Positions 28,104 to 33,089 of a DNA stretch of 33,089 nt are shown here, piece after piece. Within the stretch, counting starts at the first letter, position 1, and every line of letters starts with the position of its first letter. The notes under the pieces were generated by a model. The model saw nothing but the letters and a program-made list of their open reading frames with translations, did no database searches and was not told where the DNA came from. Source of the stretch: Beijerinckiaceae bacterium (GTDB taxonomy: Bacteria > Pseudomonadota > Alphaproteobacteria > Rhizobiales > Beijerinckiaceae); NCBI GenBank assembly GCA_025459195.1, contig JALORF010000013.1, forward strand, positions 1 through 33,089. The letters run 5' to 3'. The translations under genes and the position numbers were made by a program.

Positions 28104-28925
28104 ATGGCAGCCACAATGCCCAGCGGCGCGGTTGTGGCCCTGCGCCCTGTGACAGTGATCACAGGGGCGTCGAGCGGGATCGGCCGCGAACTTGCCTTGC
28201 TGGCGGCGAAAGAGGGTGAGGTTCTGCTGCTCGGGCGCAACGAGGCTGGCCTGGCCGATGTCGCGCGGGCCATCGGGGCTGCCGGCGGGCGAGCCAGCCT
28301 GCTGGTGTCCGATGGCTCGGCTCCGGATGCGGTGCCGGCGATCATGGCGCACCTTGCTCGCCATGGCATGGTCTGCGACCAGCTCGTCAACAATGCAGGC
28401 ATCGGCTTTGTCGGGCTGGCCGATGCGCTTGCGCCCGACGCCCAGATGGCCTGCGTCGATCTCAACGTGCGCTTCGCGACAGCGCTGGCCCTGGCCGTCC
28501 TGCCAGGCATGCTGGCGCAGGGCAGGGGCGGTATCCTCAATGTCGGCTCGGTCGCCGGCTTCCTGCCGGGGCCTGGGATGACGGTGTATTATGCCACAAA
28601 GGCCTACCTGCGGTCGCTCAGCGAAGGGCTCTGGCACGAGGTCGCGGGCAGGGGGGTCCGGATCACGCTGCTCAGCCCCGGCCCCGTCAATACGCGCTTT
28701 CTGGAGCGTGCCACAGGCGGAGCCCGTGCCTCGGAAGCGACCCTGTTCCATGTGGATGTGCCGCGCGTCGCGCAGCAGGGCTGGGAGGGCTTCCGCGCCG
28801 GTCGTGCGCATGTGATTCCGGGTCTGGCCAACCGGTTGGTGCTCATGCTTGCGCCGTTTCTGCCGCGCAAGGCGCTCGGTGCCATGATCTTCAGGCGGCA
28901 AACGGCACGCCGTGGCGCGGCCTGA
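28104..28925 (+). CDS. Short-chain dehydrogenase/reductase (SDR family)
   Basis: This is a classical SDR of about 273 residues: the cofactor motif TGASSGIG near the N-terminus, NNAG, the catalytic Ser in LNVGSVAGF and the YxxxK motif in YYATKAY, all in proper order. The fold uses NAD(P)H to reduce or oxidise an unknown substrate; the sequence does not reveal which. The PGPVNTRF segment after the active site is typical. The start is uncertain: a GTG at 28077 would overlap the antiporter gene by 19 nt, and ATGs at 28104 and 28116 are alternatives; none has a good Shine-Dalgarno, which suggests coupling to the antiporter gene. No functional link with the antiporters is evident. Confidence 0.88.
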   Translation: MAATMPSGAVVALRPVTVITGASSGIGRELALLAAKEGEVLLLGRNEAGLADVARAIGAAGGRASLLVSDGSAPDAVPAIMAHLARHGMVCDQLVNNAGIGFVGLADALAPDAQMACVDLNVRFATALALAVLPGMLAQGRGGILNVGSVAGFLPGPGMTVYYATKAYLRSLSEGLWHEVAGRGVRITLLSPGPVNTRFLERATGGARASEATLFHVDVPRVAQQGWEGFRAGRAHVIPGLANRLVLMLAPFLPRKALGAMIFRRQTARRGAA

Positions 28926-29373
28926 GCCCGATTGCGCGGAAATGTCAATTATGTCCTTGGCAAACCGGTTCGTGTTCGCTAAGTGAGCCTCATTCCAGAT
29001 GACATTGGTGTGGCAACGCATCATGTTGGAAGCAGACAAGCAATTGTTTGCAGACCGGGCCAGCGAGCGAAAGGGTGACCTTTCGAACGGTGGTCCGTTG
29101 TCCTGTCCGAGACTGCTGGTGCTGCGCAAGCGGCTTAATCAATCAAGGCCACATTCTGGCCTTTTGGCCTGCATAGACGGGTGAGAACGGATTTTTCGGG
29201 GTGAAGAGCCCCTTGTGTCGGTTCGAACCATCACCTGAACACGCGTTTTGCGAATTCAGGGGGCAGGGCGTTGAGCGTCGTCCCGAAAGGACGTCGTGGC
29301 AAACGCCGCGATGTGCAGGCGGGACGGCTAACTTGAGCCGGCGGGGAGACCCGCCAAACCGGAGAGAGCCCAA
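28926..29373. promoter_or_regulatory. Long intergenic region before rplJ
   Basis: 448 nt with no convincing gene. A candidate promoter is TTGGCA (28957-28962) with TAAGTG (28980-28985) at 17 nt spacing, of low quality. A small hairpin aaggcc/ggcctt (29145-29150 with 29158-29163) followed by T may end the SDR transcript. The last 110 nt hold two hairpins listed separately and most likely form the L10 leader. Because the rplA transcript terminates upstream, rplJ-rplL-rpoB must be expressed from a promoter here or from read-through of the nhaA unit. Confidence 0.45.
29267..29307 (+). promoter_or_regulatory. Candidate L10 leader (autoregulatory mRNA structure)
   Basis: ggcgtt (29267-29272) pairs with aacgcc (29302-29307) and encloses an inner stem cgtcc (29279-29283) with ggacg (29289-29293), leaving an asymmetric internal loop. 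A second hairpin, ggcggg/cccgcc with a GAGA loop (29340-29355), lies nearer the rplJ start. L10 (with L7/L12) is known to bind such a bulged stem in its own mRNA to repress translation. Position and shape fit; the binding motif is not verified. Confidence 0.4.
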
Positions 29374-29801
29374 GTGGATCGTTCGCAAAAACGCGAAGCC
29401 GTGGCGGAACTGAACGAGGTCTTCAAGACCAACGCAGTTGTCGTCGTGGCCCACTACGCAGGCCTGACCGTTGCCGACATGCAGAAGCTCCGTCGCGAGA
29501 TGGGCAAAGCTGGCGGCACCGTGAAGGTCGCGAAGAACCGCCTGGCCAAGATCGCTCTCGAAGGCACGGATGCAGCCTCGATCGGAAACTTGTCATCCTT
29601 GGCGGTGCGATGGGCGCGACCGCCCTGAATGCGGACAGTGTCAAGGCGCTCGCCACGATGCCGTCCCTCGATGAACTGCGCGCCAAGCTCCTTGGCCTCC
29701 TGGTCGCTCCTGCGACCAAGATCGCGCAGCTCTCGACCGCACCGGCTGCCAAGCTGGCGCGCGTTTTCGGGGCCTATGCCAAGCGAGACGAAGCGGCCTG
29801 A
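29374..29801 (+). pseudogene. rplJ: 50S ribosomal protein L10, broken by an apparent internal deletion and frameshift
   Basis: L10 anchors L7/L12 dimers to the 50S stalk. A normal alphaproteobacterial L10 has about 172 residues. Here the GTG-started frame (GGAGAGAG upstream) gives a good N-terminal half to about residue 70 ([20 protein letters not shown]), then runs out of frame to a TGA at 29626-29628. The C-terminal half resumes in another frame from about 29586 ([17 protein letters not shown]) to TGA at 29801. The two halves total about 141 residues; the central stretch usually containing KGPTVIAYS-like sequence is missing. This fits a deletion of roughly 90-100 nt, not a multiple of three. 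A 63-codon frame starting at ATG 29610 could in principle make the L12-binding tail separately. Artefact or true lesion cannot be told apart here. Confidence 0.88.
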
Positions 29802-29855
29802 TGGCTACCTGAACCTGAACCCAAAAGTTCAAACTGACACACAAGGAAATGTGAC

Positions 29856-30239
<384 letters not shown>

Positions 30240-30244
30240 GCTTG

Positions 30245-30263
30245 CCGGCATGATGCCGGTTTT
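30245..30263 (+). terminator. Weak hairpin with short T-run after rplL
   Basis: ccggca (30245-30250) pairs with tgccgg (30254-30259) across a 3 nt loop and is followed by TTTT, starting 6 nt after the rplL stop. With a stem of only 6 bp it is probably a partial terminator or attenuator lowering rpoB expression relative to rplL. Confidence 0.45.
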
Positions 30264-30281
30264 CTGACACAGTTGCGTAAC

Positions 30282-30309
30282 GGCCCTGGGGCGAGACCCC
30301 GGGGCCTTT
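30282..30309 (+). terminator. Strong hairpin in the rplL-rpoB gap (attenuator or processing site)
   Basis: ggccctgggg (30282-30291) and ccccggggcc (30297-30306) form a 10 bp stem with one G-U pair and a CGAGA loop, followed by only TTT. In E. coli the same gap contains an attenuator and an RNase III site that set the ratio of ribosomal protein to RNA polymerase subunits; a similar role is inferred. The remaining bases to the rpoB start show no gene. Confidence 0.5.
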
Positions 30310-30462
30310 ACGGCGTTGGAGGCCTGCCCGTTGGCTGGCCCGCAGCTTCATCGACCACAGACATACGGCGCGCGGCAGCGCCGGGCGTCTGACCTGAGAG
30401 CCTCCGGACAACCGTCCGGCGACGACTTTCAGGTCAGCCGTTAGCGAAAAGCGAGGAACCAC

Positions 30463-33089
30463 ATGGCCAACACGCTCCAGGGTCGCAGGCGTATCCGCAA
30501 GTTCTTCGGCAAGATCAAGGAAGTCATCCAGATGCCGAACCTCATCGAGGTTCAGAAGGCGTCGTATGACCAGTTCCTGCTTGTCGACGAGCCCAAGGGC
30601 GGGCGCCCCGACGAAGGTCTCCAGTCTGTCTTCCGGTCGGTGTTCCCGATCTCGGATTTCTCTGGGGCTTCGATGCTGGAGTTCGTGAAGTACACGTTCG
30701 AAGCGCCGAAGTATGATGTCGACGAGTGCCGCCAGCGCGGCATCACGTTCGCTGCCCCGCTGAAGGTGACCTTGCGCCTGATCGTGTTCGATATCGACCC
30801 TGATACCCAGGCCAAGTCGATCAAGGACATCAAGGAGCAGGACGTCTACATGGGCGACATGCCGCTCATGACCGACAACGGCACCTTCATCGTCAACGGC
30901 ACCGAGCGCGTCATCGTCAGCCAGATGCACCGCTCGCCCGGCGTGTTCTTCGACCATGACAAGGGCAAGACCCATTCGTCCGGCAAGCTGCTGTTCGCAG
31001 CGCGCATCATTCCGTATCGCGGCTCCTGGCTCGACATCGAATTCGACGCCAAGGACGTGGTGCATGCCCGCATCGACCGCAAGCGCAAGCTGCCGGTGAC
31101 GTCGCTGTTCTATGCGCTTGGCATGGATGGCGAGGAAATCCTCAACCGGTTCTATGGCCGGATCGTGTTCGAGCGTCACAAGGATGCCTGGCGCATTCCG
31201 TTCGAAGCCGAGCGCATGAAGGGCTACAAGGCCACCGTCGACCTGATCAATGCCGACACCGGCGAAGTCATCGTCGAGGTTGGCAAGAAGCTGGTGGCCC
31301 GTCAGGCCCGCCTGCTGGCCGAGAAGGGACTGAAGTTCCTGCGCGCCACGGACGAGGATCTGATCAGCCAGTATGTGGCCGAGGACATGGTCAACCCGCA
31401 GACCGGCGAAATCTACGCCGAAGCGGGCGACGAAATCTCGGAAAAGCTGCTGAAGGCGCTGACCGATGCGGGCTTCGACGAGATCCCCGTGCTCGATATC
31501 GATCACATGACGATCGGGCCGTATATCCGCAACACGCTGAATGTCGATAAGAACTCCTCCCGCGAGGAAGCGCTGTTCGACATTTACCGCGTCATGCGTC
31601 CAGGCGAGCCGCCGACGCTCGAGTCCGCGCAGAACATGTTCCAGTCCCTGTTCTTCGACTCCGAGCGCTACGATCTGTCGGCCGTGGGCCGGGTCAAGAT
31701 GAACATGCGCCTCGACCTCGACGCCGAGGACACGGTGCGCATCCTGCGCAAGGAAGACATCCTGGCCGTGGCCAAGGCGCTGGTTGATCTGCGCGACGGC
31801 AAGGGCGAAATCGACGACATCGACCATCTCGGCAACCGGCGCGTTCGCTCGGTGGGCGAGCTGATGGAAAACCAGTATCGCCTGGGCCTGCTGCGCATGG
31901 AGCGCGCCATCAAGGAGCGCATGAGCTCCGTCGACATCGACACCGTGATGCCGCAGGATCTGATCAACGCCAAGCCGGCGGCGGCAGCCGTGCGCGAGTT
32001 CTTCGGCTCGTCGCAGCTTTCGCAGTTCATGGACCAGACCAATCCACTGTCGGAAGTCACCCACAAGCGCCGTCTCTCGGCACTGGGACCGGGCGGCCTG
32101 ACGCGCGAGCGCGCTGGCTTCGAAGTGCGTGACGTGCATCCGACGCACTATGGCCGCATCTGCCCCATCGAGACGCCGGAAGGCCCGAACATCGGCCTGA
32201 TCAACTCACTCGCCACTTTTGCGCGGGTGAACAAGTATGGCTTCATCGAGACCCCGTTCCGCAAGGTGCGCGACAGCCAGGTGACCAGCGAGGTCGTCTA
32301 TCTCTCTGCCATGGAAGAGGCCAAGCACAACGTTGCCCAGGCCGATGCCAGCATGGACAAGAACGGCAAGCTGACCGAAGACCTGATCGTCTGCCGTCAC
32401 GCCGGTGAGGTCATCGTGGTTCCGGTCGACAAGGTCGACCTGATGGAAGTTTCGCCCAAGCAGCTCGTGTCGGTCGCGGCAGCGCTCATCCCGTTCCTTG
32501 AGAACGACGACGCGAACCGTGCGCTGATGGGCTCCAACATGCAGCGTCAGGCCGTGCCGCTGGTCCGCGCCGATGCGCCCTTCGTGGGCACCGGCATGGA
32601 AAGCGTCGTGGCGCGCGATTCAGGTGCCGCGATTGCAGCACGCCGCGCGGGCATCATCGACCAGATCGATGCCACCCGTATCGTGGTGCGCGCCACCGAA
32701 GAGACGGACCCGACCAAGCCGGGCGTCGACATCTACCGGATGATGAAGTTCCAGCGCTCGAACCAGTCCACCTGCATCAACCAGCGGCCTCTGGTGCGTG
32801 TCGGCGACATCGTGAAGAAGGGCGACATCATTGCCGACGGTCCGTCGACCGATCTCGGCGAGTTGGCGCTCGGCCGCAACGTGCTCGTCGCGTTCATGCC
32901 ATGGAATGGCTACAACTTCGAAGATTCGATCCTGCTGAGCGAGAAGATCGTCTCGGAAGACGTGTTCACCTCGATCCACATCGAGGAGTTCGAGGTCATG
33001 GCCCGTGACACCAAGCTCGGCCCTGAGGAAATCACCCGCGACATTCCGAATGTGGCGGAAGAAGCCCTCAAGAACCTCGACGAAGCCGG
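30463..33089 (+). CDS. rpoB: DNA-directed RNA polymerase subunit beta (3' end cut by window)
   Basis: The start ATG follows GCGAGGAACCAC and the frame is open without interruption to the window end, giving about 875 of roughly 1380 residues. The N-terminus [18 protein letters not shown] is typical for alphaproteobacteria, and [19 protein letters not shown] lies near residue 140. The rifampicin region is intact, [18 protein letters not shown] then LSALGPGG. Asp524, His534 and Ser539 correspond to E. coli Asp516, His526 and Ser531 and carry the susceptible residues. The conserved [20 protein letters not shown] follows. It lies 223 nt after rplL, with two hairpins between. rpoC would be expected downstream, outside the window. 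Confidence 0.98.
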   Translation, partial: MANTLQGRRRIRKFFGKIKEVIQMPNLIEVQKASYDQFLLVDEPKGGRPDEGLQSVFRSVFPISDFSGASMLEFVKYTFEAPKYDVDECRQRGITFAAPLKVTLRLIVFDIDPDTQAKSIKDIKEQDVYMGDMPLMTDNGTFIVNGTERVIVSQMHRSPGVFFDHDKGKTHSSGKLLFAARIIPYRGSWLDIEFDAKDVVHARIDRKRKLPVTSLFYALGMDGEEILNRFYGRIVFERHKDAWRIPFEAERMKGYKATVDLINADTGEVIVEVGKKLVARQARLLAEKGLKFLRATDEDLISQYVAEDMVNPQTGEIYAEAGDEISEKLLKALTDAGFDEIPVLDIDHMTIGPYIRNTLNVDKNSSREEALFDIYRVMRPGEPPTLESAQNMFQSLFFDSERYDLSAVGRVKMNMRLDLDAEDTVRILRKEDILAVAKALVDLRDGKGEIDDIDHLGNRRVRSVGELMENQYRLGLLRMERAIKERMSSVDIDTVMPQDLINAKPAAAAVREFFGSSQLSQFMDQTNPLSEVTHKRRLSALGPGGLTRERAGFEVRDVHPTHYGRICPIETPEGPNIGLINSLATFARVNKYGFIETPFRKVRDSQVTSEVVYLSAMEEAKHNVAQADASMDKNGKLTEDLIVCRHAGEVIVVPVDKVDLMEVSPKQLVSVAAALIPFLENDDANRALMGSNMQRQAVPLVRADAPFVGTGMESVVARDSGAAIAARRAGIIDQIDATRIVVRATEETDPTKPGVDIYRMMKFQRSNQSTCINQRPLVRVGDIVKKGDIIADGPSTDLGELALGRNVLVAFMPWNGYNFEDSILLSEKIVSEDVFTSIHIEEFEVMARDTKLGPEEITRDIPNVAEEALKNLDEA

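Noticed and set aside
29374-29801. Programmed ribosomal frameshifting in rplJ
   Set aside because: No convincing slippery site with a downstream structure is seen at the junction, and a frameshift would not supply the roughly 30 missing central residues.

Overview
The window reads as chromosomal DNA of a GC-rich alphaproteobacterium, most likely a member of the Hyphomicrobiales (Rhizobiales). Pointers are the tRNA-Trp/secE/nusG/rplK/rplA/rplL/rpoB series, the Agrobacterium-like glycogen operon order with pgm inside it, the alphaproteobacterial type of ADP-glucose pyrophosphorylase and RpoB rif region, and an Anbu proteasome-like operon. I cannot fix the genus from sequence alone. Nothing looks phage- or transposon-derived.

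Layout. (1) 2-2348, plus strand: the end of a molybdenum-hydroxylase accessory locus, with XdhC (cut by the window edge) and a fused molybdopterin-binding/MocA-type cytidylyltransferase. (2) 8800-2375, minus strand: an Anbu operon (circularly permuted ATP-grasp, alpha-E, transglutaminase-like protein, Anbu), followed on the same strand by a membrane-bound GGDEF-EAL protein. (3) 22505-9061, minus strand: a glycogen operon glgP-glgB-glgC-glgA-pgm-[glgX::malQ], whose last gene is one 1390-residue fusion of debranching enzyme and 4-alpha-glucanotransferase. (4) 22775-33089, plus strand: a small secreted protein, tRNA-Trp, then the secE-nusG-rplK-rplA block. After a terminator come a cation block (nhaA, a calcium/sodium-type antiporter, an SDR), then rplJ-rplL-rpoB; rpoB runs off the window.

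How the genes work together. The glycogen operon holds synthesis (pgm, glgC, glgA, glgB) and breakdown (glgP, glgX, malQ) in one transcription unit. The Anbu operon is a predicted peptide ligation/proteolysis module of unsettled function; its transglutaminase-like member has alanine where the catalytic cysteine is expected. The plus-strand block is the transcription/translation core.

The two most notable anomalies are in the core block. rplJ (L10) is broken: its N- and C-terminal halves lie in different frames and about 30 central residues are absent, as after a roughly 90-100 nt internal deletion. This is either an assembly or sequencing artefact or a striking biological lesion. Second, the usual rplKA-rplJL neighbourhood is split by three unrelated membrane/redox genes.
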